Part shown: positions 1 through 7,504 of the stretch, piece by piece
How the letters are laid out: each line of letters begins with the position of its first letter
Position numbering within the stretch: the stretch's first letter is position 1
NCBI GenBank assembly: GCA_963740605.1
Contig: CAVUFC010000010.1
Coordinates: 496,001-560,000, forward strand
Origin: DASSUW01 sp963740605
GTDB lineage: Bacteria > Actinomycetota > Thermoleophilia > Solirubrobacterales > Solirubrobacteraceae
Direction: 5' to 3'
Length of the DNA: 64,000 nucleotides
Notes under the pieces: generated by a model
Told to the model about the DNA's origin: nothing
The model's input: only the letters and a program-made list of their open reading frames with translations
The model's database searches: none
Made by a program: the position numbers and the translations under genes

Positions 1-767
1 AGAACGAGGAACGCTGGCTCGTGTCGTTCGCCGACATGATGACGCTCCTCTTCTGCCTCTTCATGGTGCTGTTCGCCATCTCGTCGGTGAACACGTCGAA
101 GTTCGAGGCGCTCCAGAAAGCGCTCCAGGACGCCTTCTCGGGCAAGATCCTGTCCGGCGGCGAAGCCGTCATGCAGACCGGCAACGACAAGCAGCCGGAG
201 AAGCCGGGCACGGAGCCCCCGCTGCCGGCGATGACGCCCCTCCAAGCGATGGCGAACAGCTCGATCCAGAGCGCACAGAAGAAGGAAGTCGCCAAGGAGA
301 ACCAGGACTTCAAGAAGCTCAAGGAGCGCATCGACGCGCTGGTCGCGAAGGAGGGTCTGACCGGCAAGGTCGAGACCACCGTGCGCAAGCGCGGCCTCGT
401 CGTCGAGCTCCTCACCGACAACGTCTTCTTCGATTCCGGCCAGGCCGTCCTCAAGCCCGGCGCCCTGGACCTGCTCAACAGTCTCGGCGACGTGCTCAAG
501 GCCGAGAACCAGCACCCGATCGTCGTCGAGGGCCACACGGACTCGCAGCCGATCTCCAACTCGGTCTACCCGAGCAACTGGGAGCTGTCCGGCGCCCGCG
601 CGTCGTCGGTCATCCGCAGCTTTGCCTCTGAAGGCGTCCCGAGCGGCCGGCTGTCCGGCGCGCTGTACGGCGCCGAAGACCCGACGGCCAGCAACGCGAC
701 CGCCGAAGGGCGCTCGCGCAACCGGCGCGTCGACGTGATCCTCACCCGCCTGCACCAGGAGTCGTAG
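1..767 (+). CDS. motB: MotB flagellar stator protein (5' partial)
   Basis: MotB is the peptidoglycan-anchored stator subunit that pairs with MotA to form the ion channel driving the flagellar motor. The reading frame is open from base 3, so the start lies outside the window. The first visible residues form the end of the cytoplasmic tail and the single membrane helix with the FADMMT motif, whose Asp is the expected ion-binding residue. A linker follows, then a C-terminal OmpA-like peptidoglycan-binding domain (VEGHTDSQPI, NRRVDVIL). The GTG at 21 is internal, not the real start. The stop lies 2 nt before fliL, so the two are co-transcribed. The family assignment is firm. Confidence 0.93.
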   Translation, partial: NEERWLVSFADMMTLLFCLFMVLFAISSVNTSKFEALQKALQDAFSGKILSGGEAVMQTGNDKQPEKPGTEPPLPAMTPLQAMANSSIQSAQKKEVAKENQDFKKLKERIDALVAKEGLTGKVETTVRKRGLVVELLTDNVFFDSGQAVLKPGALDLLNSLGDVLKAENQHPIVVEGHTDSQPISNSVYPSNWELSGARASSVIRSFASEGVPSGRLSGALYGAEDPTASNATAEGRSRNRRVDVILTRLHQES

Positions 768-769
768 TA

Positions 770-1216
770 ATGAAGAAGAAGCTGATCATCATCCTCCCCG
801 TGCTCCTACTGGTGCTCGGCGGGGCCTACAAGTTCAAGTTCGCGAAGGCCGGCGAGGCCGAGGCCAAGCCGAAGGTCGACGGCACGGTCTACATCCTCCA
901 GAAGGAGTTCCTCGTCAACCTGCACGACGGTCGCTTCGCGAAGCTGACCGCCGCGCTGCTGCTCGCGCACGACGACACGTCGGCCCTGCCGGCCGGCGGC
1001 CACGAGGCGGCCTCGCCGCCGGAGGGCTACGGCGCCATGGCCCAGGAGGCCGTCGTCCGCGCGATCATCACCGACGACCTGACCGATGCCCCCGCTTCGC
1101 AGGTCATCAATCGCGTCGGTCGCGAGAAGCTGCAGGAGAAGATCCTCAAGGATCTGAAGAAGAAGACCGACGTGAAGGTCGAAGAGGTCCTGTTCCCCGA
1201 CGTCACAGTCCAGTGA
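770..1216 (+). CDS. fliL: FliL flagellar basal body-associated protein
   Basis: FliL is a single-pass inner-membrane protein that surrounds or stabilises the stator near the motor. The 148-residue product has a Lys-rich N-terminus, one membrane helix at about residues 4-22 (LIIILPVLLLVLGG) and a FliL-type extracytoplasmic domain ending in the usual KTDVKVEEVLFPDVTVQ-like strand. The ATG lies 2 nt after motB, and the gene overlaps the next start by 4 nt (GTGA), so motB-fliL-fliN form one operon. Length fits the family. fliM, usually between fliL and fliN, is not here. Confidence 0.9.
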   Translation: MKKKLIIILPVLLLVLGGAYKFKFAKAGEAEAKPKVDGTVYILQKEFLVNLHDGRFAKLTAALLLAHDDTSALPAGGHEAASPPEGYGAMAQEAVVRAIITDDLTDAPASQVINRVGREKLQEKILKDLKKKTDVKVEEVLFPDVTVQ

Positions 1217-1626
1217 GCGAATCCATGAGCGATCCCGTCGACTACGTCCCGTTCGAGACGACCACCACCCCGGTGCCCGGTGAGCACAGCGCCGATGCGC
1301 CTGAGCTCGAGCGCCTCTATGACGTCCCCGTGGAGCTGGCCGTGGAGATCGGCCGCACCCACATGACGATCCGCGAGACGCTGGCCCTCGGGCCCGGCTC
1401 GATCGTGACCCTCAACCGGCTCGCCGGCGAGCCCGTCGACCTGCTGGTCAACGGCAAGCCGATCGCGCGCGGCGAGGTCGTCGTGATCGACGAGGAGTTC
1501 GGCCTGCGTGTCACGGAGGTCGTCGCCGGCGACACCGGCGCGGGGGCTGAGGCCGCCGCTCCGGCGCCCGCGGAGACGGCCGGCGAGCTGCACGCATTCG
1601 CGCCCGCTGTGCCCACCGAGGCGTAA
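1213..1626 (+). CDS. fliN: FliN flagellar motor switch protein
   Basis: FliN forms the C-ring switch with FliM and sets the direction of rotation. The 137-residue product has an acidic, low-complexity N-terminus of about 35 residues, then a SpoA-type domain at about 37-105 with the family pattern VPVELAVEIGRT, LGPGSIVTLNRLAGEPVDLLVNG and ARGEVVVIDEEFGLRV. An Ala/Pro-rich tail follows. The GTG at 1213 overlaps fliL by 4 nt; an in-frame ATG at 1225 is an alternative start. fliM must lie elsewhere, probably upstream of the window. Confidence 0.9.
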   Translation: MSESMSDPVDYVPFETTTTPVPGEHSADAPELERLYDVPVELAVEIGRTHMTIRETLALGPGSIVTLNRLAGEPVDLLVNGKPIARGEVVVIDEEFGLRVTEVVAGDTGAGAEAAAPAPAETAGELHAFAPAVPTEA

Positions 1627-1656
1627 ACCGGACGCGGCGCGGATAATGCGGCCCGC

Positions 1657-2469
1657 ATGGGCCGTGCCCGCGCCGCGGTGGTCCATTTCTGGCGCAAGTC
1701 CTACGAGGACAACCTCACGGGGCTCGCGTCGATGGTCGCCTACAACCTGCTGCTGTCGATTTTCCCGCTCGCGCTGGTCGCGCTGTGGATCGCCGGTCGC
1801 GTCCTGCGCTCGAACGAGTTGCAGAACTCGGTGCTGCTCGACCTCCAGCAGCTGTTCCCCAGTGCCGCCGAGAGCACGCTGAGCACCGCGATCCGGCGGC
1901 TGCAGGAGACGTCGACGACCGCCGGCATCCTCGCGATCGTCGCCGCGATCTGGTTCGCGTCCTCGTTCTGGGGCGCGCTCGACACCGCGTTCTGCCGCAT
2001 CTACCACCGCGACTGCCGCACGTGGGTGCGCCAGAAGCTGTTCGCGCTCGGGATGTTCTCCGTGGTGCTGCTGTTCATCGTCGCCACCGTGTCGGTGCCG
2101 GCGGCGCAGAGCCTGCTCACCAGCGGCACGAACGACCTCCCGTTCGGGCTCTCCGACGTGCGCGGGCTGGTCTACGGCATCTCGCTCGTCGCGGGCATCG
2201 TCGTGCTGTTCATCGCGCTGTGCGCCACTTACGCGCTGGTCCCGAGCGGGCGGATGCCGTGGCGCTGCGTCTGGCCGGGCGCCGTCGGCGCGACGCTGGC
2301 GATCGGCGTCCTCGACTACGTCTTCCCGCTCTACCTGCACAACGTCTCGACGCTGCGCGCCGGCACGACGTTCGTGTTCGTGCTGATCGCGCTCGTCTGG
2401 TTCTACGCGCTCGCGATCATCGTGCTGGCGGGCGCGGTGGTCAACGAGCTCCGCTTCGAGCGACGCTAG
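1657..2469 (+). CDS. YihY/BrkB-family inner membrane protein
   Basis: This 270-residue membrane protein has about six hydrophobic segments. It opens with the family pattern around FWRKSYEDNLTGLASMVAYN and ends with LIALVWFYALAIIVLAGAVVNE, both typical of the YihY/BrkB (UPF0761) family, once mis-annotated as ribonuclease BN. The molecular role of the family is not well settled. The gene starts 30 nt after fliN on the same strand and has no known link to flagella, so it looks like an insertion between fliN and fliO. Confidence 0.85.
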   Translation: MGRARAAVVHFWRKSYEDNLTGLASMVAYNLLLSIFPLALVALWIAGRVLRSNELQNSVLLDLQQLFPSAAESTLSTAIRRLQETSTTAGILAIVAAIWFASSFWGALDTAFCRIYHRDCRTWVRQKLFALGMFSVVLLFIVATVSVPAAQSLLTSGTNDLPFGLSDVRGLVYGISLVAGIVVLFIALCATYALVPSGRMPWRCVWPGAVGATLAIGVLDYVFPLYLHNVSTLRAGTTFVFVLIALVWFYALAIIVLAGAVVNELRFERR

Positions 2470-2480
2470 CCTGACGCGCA

Positions 2481-3371
2481 GTGTCGGCGATCGAGACGAT
2501 GGGGCTCACGAAACGCTACGGATCCGTGACCGCGGTCGACGATCTGTCGTTCGCGGTTCGGGACGGGGCGGTGACCGGCTTCCTGGGTCCGAACGGCGCC
2601 GGCAAGACGACGACGCTGCGGATGATCCTTGCGCTCGCGCGGCCGTCCGCCGGTCACGCGACCGTGCTCGGCCGCCCGTACGCGCAGCTCGACGAGCCGG
2701 CGCGGACCGTCGGCGCGAACCTCGAGATCGCGGGCGCGCACCCGGGCCGCAGCGGCCGCGACCACCTGCGCGCGCTGGCGGCGATGGCCGGGCTCCCACC
2801 CACGCGCGTCGACGAGGTGTTGCGGCTGGTGGAGCTCGACGATGCGGCCAACCGGCGCGCCGGCAAGTACTCGCTCGGCATGCGCCAGCGGCTCGGGCTC
2901 GCCGCCACGTTGCTCGGCGACCCGCGAGTGCTGATCCTCGACGAGCCCGCCAACGGCCTCGATCCGCAGGGCATCCGCTGGCTGCGCGACTTCCTGCGCG
3001 GCATGGCCGCCGACGGCCGTACGGTGCTCGTGTCCAGCCACGTGCTCGCCGAGGTGGCGCAGACCGTCGACGACGTCGTGGTGATCCACCGCGGCCGGCT
3101 CGTCGACCAGGGCCCGGTGTCGCGGCTGACGGCCGGCGGCCACGTGCTCGTGCGCACGCCAAAGCCGGAGGCGCTGCGCGCCGCGCTCGAGCAGGATGGG
3201 CTGACCGCGAGCGTCGAGGGCCAGGAACTGCTGGTCGACGCCGACGACCCCGCCCGGGTCGGCGACATCGCGTTCGGCGCGGGCGTGCCGCTGCACGAGC
3301 TGACCACGCGCACGACCTCGCTCGAGGAGGCGTTCCTCGCTCTGACGACCGACGCGGAGCCGACCCCATGA
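2481..3371 (+). CDS. ABC exporter ATP-binding protein
   Basis: This is the cytoplasmic ATPase subunit of an ABC-2-type exporter, driving the permease encoded just downstream. The 296-residue product carries Walker A GPNGAGKTT (about residue 38), signature LGMRQRLGL, Walker B VLILDEPANGLDP and the H-loop SSHVL. It then has a C-terminal extension of about 90 residues, as in DrrA/NatA/CcmA-type exporters. The GTG start follows YihY by 11 nt and the stop overlaps the permease ATG by 4 nt. The substrate is unknown; drug, lipid or peptide export are family possibilities. Confidence 0.88.
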   Translation: MSAIETMGLTKRYGSVTAVDDLSFAVRDGAVTGFLGPNGAGKTTTLRMILALARPSAGHATVLGRPYAQLDEPARTVGANLEIAGAHPGRSGRDHLRALAAMAGLPPTRVDEVLRLVELDDAANRRAGKYSLGMRQRLGLAATLLGDPRVLILDEPANGLDPQGIRWLRDFLRGMAADGRTVLVSSHVLAEVAQTVDDVVVIHRGRLVDQGPVSRLTAGGHVLVRTPKPEALRAALEQDGLTASVEGQELLVDADDPARVGDIAFGAGVPLHELTTRTTSLEEAFLALTTDAEPTP

Positions 3372-4087
3372 TGCGGCTCATCAACGGCGAGCTGATCAAG
3401 GTGCGCACGACGCGGACGGCACTCGGCTTCGGCGTCGCGTCGGTGCTGCTGGTGCTCGCGCTCGTGCTGATCAGCTTCCTCGCCGGTGACCCGACCACCG
3501 CCGGCGACAAGCGCGACGCGCTCAACGTCGGCGGCGTGCTGTCCGTGCCGCTGCTGATCTTCGGCATCGTCGGGGCGACCGGCGAGTACCGCCACCGGAC
3601 GATCGCGCCGGCGGTCCTGATCGCGCCCGGCCGCGGGCGCCTGACGGTCGCGCGGCTGATCGCCTACATGCTGACCGGGTTGGTGTTCGGCGCCGCGATG
3701 GTGATCGTCGCGTTCGTGGTCGGCCTTCCGCTCGCCGGCGGGGGCGAGTCGCTCGCGACCAGCGACCTGGTCCGGGTCGCCGGCGGCGGGCTGATCGTGG
3801 CTGTCCTCACCGTGGCGCTCGGCGTCGGGGTCGGTGTGCTCGTGCGCAACCAGGTCGCCGGCGTCGTCGGCGCGCTGATCTGGCTGTTCATCCTCTCGCC
3901 CGTGCTCGGGCTGATCGACGAGAAGCTCCCGAACTACACGACGCTGCCGGCCGCGGGCGAGGTGGGCGGCTCCCACGACAGCGGTTCCGACCTGTCGTTC
4001 GCGAGCGGGGTGGCCGTGCTGGTGGTCTGGGCGGTCGTGTTCTTCGCCGTCGCCCTACTCGTCGAGCGCCGCCGCGACGTCGACTGA
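3368..4087 (+). CDS. ABC-2-type transporter permease
   Basis: This is a membrane subunit of about six helices (239 residues) that partners the ATPase whose gene overlaps it by 4 nt. It opens with RLINGELIKVRTTRTALGFG, the classic N-terminus of actinobacterial ABC-2 permeases. Hydrophobic segments lie near residues 20-38, 55-70, 95-120, 140-160, 165-185 and 215-232. An extracytoplasmic loop at about 190-212 is rich in Gly/Ser. The pair probably forms a small exporter of unknown substrate. It ends the non-flagellar insertion, and a new sigma-28 promoter follows. Confidence 0.83.
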   Translation: MMRLINGELIKVRTTRTALGFGVASVLLVLALVLISFLAGDPTTAGDKRDALNVGGVLSVPLLIFGIVGATGEYRHRTIAPAVLIAPGRGRLTVARLIAYMLTGLVFGAAMVIVAFVVGLPLAGGGESLATSDLVRVAGGGLIVAVLTVALGVGVGVLVRNQVAGVVGALIWLFILSPVLGLIDEKLPNYTTLPAAGEVGGSHDSGSDLSFASGVAVLVVWAVVFFAVALLVERRRDVD

Positions 4088-4154
4088 CGGGCGCGGCGTG
4101 AGCCGGATGCCCGCCGGCCGCGCACCGGGGAGCACGTACAGCGGATAACTGGAT

Positions 4155-4181
4155 TCAAGATGGAGAAAGCGCGGCCGATGA
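4155..4181 (+). promoter_or_regulatory. Sigma-28 (FliA/WhiG-type) promoter of fliO operon
   Basis: TCAA at 4155-4158 and GCCGATGA at 4174-4181 are spaced by exactly 15 nt. This matches the FliA/WhiG consensus TAAA-N15-GCCGATAA at nearly every position. Transcription would begin near 4188, about 30 nt before the fliO start. The same pattern and spacing stand before the flagellins. Confidence 0.75.
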
Positions 4182-4188
4182 AGGGGTC

Positions 4189-4210
4189 GAGTCCTGATCC
4201 AGACTCGAAC
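4189..4210 (+). promoter_or_regulatory. 5'-terminal hairpin in fliO leader
   Basis: A 7-bp inverted repeat (TCGAGTC ... GACTCGA, 8-nt loop) lies right at the predicted 5' end of the fliO mRNA, about 10 nt before the GTG/ATG start. No clear Shine-Dalgarno sequence lies between. The hairpin could stabilise the message or set its translation; this is inference. Confidence 0.4.
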
Positions 4211-4217
4211 TTCCTCG

Positions 4218-4742
4218 GTGATGCAGCTTTCCCCTGCCTTCAAGTCGGCGGGAGTGGCCGTGCTCGGCCTCCTCCTGCTCGCACCCGCCACATTCGCGGC
4301 GGACGGCGAGTCCACGCCGCTCAACCTTTCCGATACCAAGGCCAAGGCCACGGAGAACACCGGCACCACTTCCGGCGGCCTTGTGCGCACGATCGTCGGT
4401 CTGGCGATCGTCATCGGCGTCATCTACGGCCTGTACTGGGTGCTCAAGCAGGTCAAGGCCTCCCGCGAGGCCGGCGCCGAGGGCACCGGTCTGGAGACCA
4501 TCGCGACGCTGCCGCTCGGCCAGAACCGGGCGATGCACCTGGTCCGCGCCGGCGACGAGGTCGTCCTCGTGGGCGTCGGCGAGCACGGCGTCACCCCGAT
4601 CCGCACCTACGGTGAGCACGAGGCACGCGCCCTCGGCCTGCTCGCTGCGAATGACACCGGCGAGCCGATCCTGCTGCCGGCCGCGACCGTCGACAAGCCG
4701 GGCTTCCTCGAGTCCCTGCGCCGCATCACGGTGATCAAGTGA
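4218..4742 (+). CDS. fliO: FliO flagellar export-gate assembly protein
   Basis: FliO helps assemble the FliP-FliR core of the flagellar type III export gate. The 174-residue product has an N-terminal hydrophobic stretch resembling a signal peptide (about residues 11-28, ending TFAADG). A polar linker, a membrane helix at about 56-75 (TIVGLAIVIGVIYGLYWVL) and the FliO cytoplasmic domain (ETIATLPLGQNRAMHLVRAGDEVVLVGVGEHGV) follow. GTG at 4218 or ATG at 4221 can start it. It overlaps fliP by 4 nt and is the first gene of the operon driven by the sigma-28 promoter at 4155. Confidence 0.9.
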   Translation: MMQLSPAFKSAGVAVLGLLLLAPATFAADGESTPLNLSDTKAKATENTGTTSGGLVRTIVGLAIVIGVIYGLYWVLKQVKASREAGAEGTGLETIATLPLGQNRAMHLVRAGDEVVLVGVGEHGVTPIRTYGEHEARALGLLAANDTGEPILLPAATVDKPGFLESLRRITVIK

Positions 4743-5377
4743 AGACCGACGGCTCGAACGCGGTCCAGCTGCTGCTGCTCATCGGCGGCCTGTCGCTGGT
4801 CCCCGCGCTGCTGTTCACCGTCACCGGCTTCACGCGCATCCTGATCGTCCTCGGCTTCATCCGCTCCGCCCTCGGCACGCCGACGGCGCCGCCGAACCAG
4901 GTGCTCGTCGGCATCGCCATGTTCCTGACCTTTTTCGTGATGTTCCCGACGTTCACGAAGATCAAGGACGACGCGATCGTCCCGCTCCAGAAGCACAAGA
5001 TCACCCAGGAGCAGGCCTTCAAGCGCGCCGAGGCCCCGATGCGCGAGTTCATGTTCGACCAGACGCGCACGAAGGACCTCGCGCTGTTCGCGAAGCTCGG
5101 CCACGTCGAGCACCCGAAGACGCGGGCGGACATCCCGACCCACGTCCTCATCCCCGCGTTCATCATCTCCGAGCTCAAGACGTCGTTCCAGATCGGGTTC
5201 CTGATCTTCCTCCCGTTCCTGATCATCGACATCGTCGTCGGCGCGACGTTGATGTCGATGGGCATGGTGATGCTGCCACCCGTCTTCATCTCACTGCCGT
5301 TCAAGATCCTGCTGTTCGTCCTCGTGGACGGCTGGAACCTGGTCACCCGCTCGCTGGTGGAGAGCTTCCACGTATGA
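4739..5377 (+). CDS. fliP: FliP flagellar export gate protein
   Basis: FliP is the main pore-forming subunit of the flagellar type III export gate. The 212-residue product contains LLFTVTGFTRILIVLGFIRSALGTPTAPPNQVLVGIAMFLTFF in outline, and the C-terminal IPAFIISELKTSFQIGF and ASLMSMGM-like (ATLMSMGMVMLPP) signatures. It begins directly at the mature part. The cleavable signal peptide present in the E. coli protein is absent, which explains the shorter length. GTG start overlaps fliO and the stop overlaps fliQ, each by 4 nt. Confidence 0.95.
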   Translation: MKTDGSNAVQLLLLIGGLSLVPALLFTVTGFTRILIVLGFIRSALGTPTAPPNQVLVGIAMFLTFFVMFPTFTKIKDDAIVPLQKHKITQEQAFKRAEAPMREFMFDQTRTKDLALFAKLGHVEHPKTRADIPTHVLIPAFIISELKTSFQIGFLIFLPFLIIDIVVGATLMSMGMVMLPPVFISLPFKILLFVLVDGWNLVTRSLVESFHV

Positions 5378-5646
5378 GTCAGGATCAGGTCATCAGCATC
5401 TGCGTGTCGGCGATGGAGCTGGCGCTGAAGATCGGCATGCCGATCCTGCTCGTCGGGCTGGTCGTGGGCCTGCTGGTCTCGATCTTCCAGGCCGCCACGC
5501 AGATCCAGGAGCAGACGCTCTCGTTCATCCCGAAGGTCGCCGGCCTCGCCGTCGTCCTGGTCGTCGCCGGCCCGTGGATGCTCGGCCAGCTGCTCACCTG
5601 GACGGAGGGCCTGTACCTCTCGATTCCGAAGCTGGTCGGCGGATGA
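5374..5646 (+). CDS. fliQ: FliQ flagellar export gate protein
   Basis: FliQ is a two-helix export-gate subunit that packs around FliP. At 90 residues it has normal family length. Two membrane helices lie at about 14-36 (LALKIGMPILLVGLVVGLLVSIF) and 50-72, with the conserved QAATQIQEQTLSFIPK between them. ATGA overlaps join it to fliP before and fliR after, so translation of the gate subunits is coupled. Confidence 0.95.
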   Translation: MSQDQVISICVSAMELALKIGMPILLVGLVVGLLVSIFQAATQIQEQTLSFIPKVAGLAVVLVVAGPWMLGQLLTWTEGLYLSIPKLVGG

Positions 5647-6440
5647 GGCCCGAAGACCTGCTCGCGCACTTCAGCGAGGAGCAGACCGCCGGCTTCATCC
5701 TCGTCCTCGCCCGCATCTCGCCACTGTTCATCCTCGCGCCGCTGTTCTCGTCGAAGATGCTGCCGGCGCGCGCGCGCGGCATCGTCGCGGTCGGCCTCGC
5801 GATCGGCATCTACCCGATCGCCTCGCAGGCCGGCGGCGACCACCACATCCCGCTCGACATCCTTCCGCTCGCCGGCCTCGTGCTCAAGGAGCTGTTCGTC
5901 GGCATGGCGTTCGCGTTCTCGCTCGCCTGCCTGTTCGCCGCCGTCCAGGTGGCCGGCAGCATCCTCGACACGCTGATCGGCTTCTCGTTCGGCGCGATAG
6001 TCGACCCGATCACGGGCACCAATGGCGCCGTCCTCAACCAGGTCTACGGCCTGATCGGCGTCATGATCTTCATCGTCATCAACGGCGACGCGTGGGTCAT
6101 CCAGGGCCTCGCCAAGTCCTACGAGGCGATCCCGCTCGTAGACGCGCCTGACATGAACACGCTCGTCAAGGGCGCCCAGGTCGTCTTCTCCGGCATCTTC
6201 GGCGCCGCGATCCAGATCTGCGCACCGGTGATGCTCGCGGTGATGCTCACCGACGTCGCGTTCGGCCTCGTCTCGCGCGTCGTCCCGCAGCTCAACGTCT
6301 TCGGCGTCGGCTTCCCGGCCAAGGTCACCGTCGGCCTCGTGCTCGTCGGCGCCACGCTGCCGTTCATGGCCGGCTGGCTCGGCGACGAGCTCCAGAACTC
6401 CGTGGCTGCCGCGCTGCACACGCTTCAGGTGGCCGGCTGA
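5643..6440 (+). CDS. fliR: FliR flagellar export gate protein
   Basis: FliR caps the FliP pore and resembles a FliP-FliQ fusion. The 265-residue product has six or more membrane helices and the conserved early pattern VLARISPLFILAPLFSSKMLPARARG and late pattern FGVGFPAKVTVGL. I chose the ATG at 5643, which overlaps the fliQ stop by 4 nt. An earlier in-frame ATG at 5574 would only translate fliQ sequence in another frame. The stop overlaps flhB by one base (TGATG). Confidence 0.94.
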   Translation: MRPEDLLAHFSEEQTAGFILVLARISPLFILAPLFSSKMLPARARGIVAVGLAIGIYPIASQAGGDHHIPLDILPLAGLVLKELFVGMAFAFSLACLFAAVQVAGSILDTLIGFSFGAIVDPITGTNGAVLNQVYGLIGVMIFIVINGDAWVIQGLAKSYEAIPLVDAPDMNTLVKGAQVVFSGIFGAAIQICAPVMLAVMLTDVAFGLVSRVVPQLNVFGVGFPAKVTVGLVLVGATLPFMAGWLGDELQNSVAAALHTLQVAG

Positions 6441-7504
6441 TGGCTGAGAACAAGACCGAGAAGGCCACACCAAAGAAGCGCCAAGAGGCCCGCAAGAAGG
6501 GTCAGGTCGCGAAGTCGCAGGACATCAACGGCGCCGTCGTGATGATCGCGTCGGTCATCGCGCTCTCCGCCTTCGGTCCCGGCATGTACCACCGCATGGC
6601 CGACGCCACCGTCGGGATCCTCGACCTGATCAAGGACCCCAGCGTCGTCGACCGTAAGGGCATCGGCGAGCTGTTCATGACGATCGGCGGCCATGTGCTC
6701 GCCGGGATCGCGCCGATCGTGTTCGTGTGCGCCGCGGCCGGTGTGATCGCCTCCGTCGGCCAGGTCGGCTTCAAGCCGTCGCTGCAGGCGGTCAAGCCCG
6801 ACTTCAAGAAGCTCAACCCCGCCTCGGGCCTGAAGAACATGATCAGCCCGAACGCGGCGGTCGAGGCCGTCAAGTCGACGACGAAGGTCGGCGCGGTGGC
6901 CGCGATCGTCGCCATCGCCCTCTTCCCCAAGCTCGACGAGATGGCCGCGCTGGTCGGCATGCCCGCCGAGGCGCTGCTCCCGACGCTGTGCACGCTCGTC
7001 CTGCAGATCGCCCAGCGCGCCGCCGGCGCCTACCTGGCGATCGCCGCCGCCGACTTCTTCTGGCAGCGCTACCGCTTCGAGAAGAACCTCAAGATGGACA
7101 AGGAAGAGGTCAAGCAGGAGCACAAGCAGCAGGAGCTCCCGAACGAGATCCGGATGGCCCAGCGCCGCCGCGCGATGGAGCTCGCCCGCGCCCGCATGAT
7201 GGACGCGGTGCCGACCGCCGACGTCGTGGTGACCAACCCGACGCACTTCTCGGTCGCGCTCAAGTACGACTCGGACCACCCGGCGCCGATCGTCGTCGCC
7301 AAGGGCACCGATCACCTGGCGCTACGGATCCGCACCACCGCGGCCGAATACGGGATCAGCGTCGTGCCGGACCCGCCGCTCGCGCGCGCACTGTACGCGA
7401 GCGTCGAGGTCGGCCGAATGATCCCTGAGGAGATGTTCGCCGCCGTGGCGCAGCTCCTCGCCTACGTGTACAAGGTCGCGGGCGCTCGGAGGGCTGCCGC
7501 ATGA
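6440..7504 (+). CDS. flhB: FlhB flagellar export switch protein
   Basis: FlhB controls the substrate-specificity switch from hook to filament export. The 354-residue product starts with the typical ENKTEKATPKKRQEARKKGQ, then four membrane helices up to about residue 205. The cytoplasmic domain carries the self-cleavage motif N266-P267-T268-H269, intact here. It overlaps fliR by one base and flhA by 4 nt. Confidence 0.95.
   Translation: MAENKTEKATPKKRQEARKKGQVAKSQDINGAVVMIASVIALSAFGPGMYHRMADATVGILDLIKDPSVVDRKGIGELFMTIGGHVLAGIAPIVFVCAAAGVIASVGQVGFKPSLQAVKPDFKKLNPASGLKNMISPNAAVEAVKSTTKVGAVAAIVAIALFPKLDEMAALVGMPAEALLPTLCTLVLQIAQRAAGAYLAIAAADFFWQRYRFEKNLKMDKEEVKQEHKQQELPNEIRMAQRRRAMELARARMMDAVPTADVVVTNPTHFSVALKYDSDHPAPIVVAKGTDHLALRIRTTAAEYGISVVPDPPLARALYASVEVGRMIPEEMFAAVAQLLAYVYKVAGARRAAA

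Noticed and set aside
1027..2340. Long minus-strand open frame (437 codons) across fliL, fliN and YihY.
   Set aside because: It is Arg/Asp/Glu/His-rich shadow sequence opposite three well-recognised genes; high GC keeps stop codons rare.
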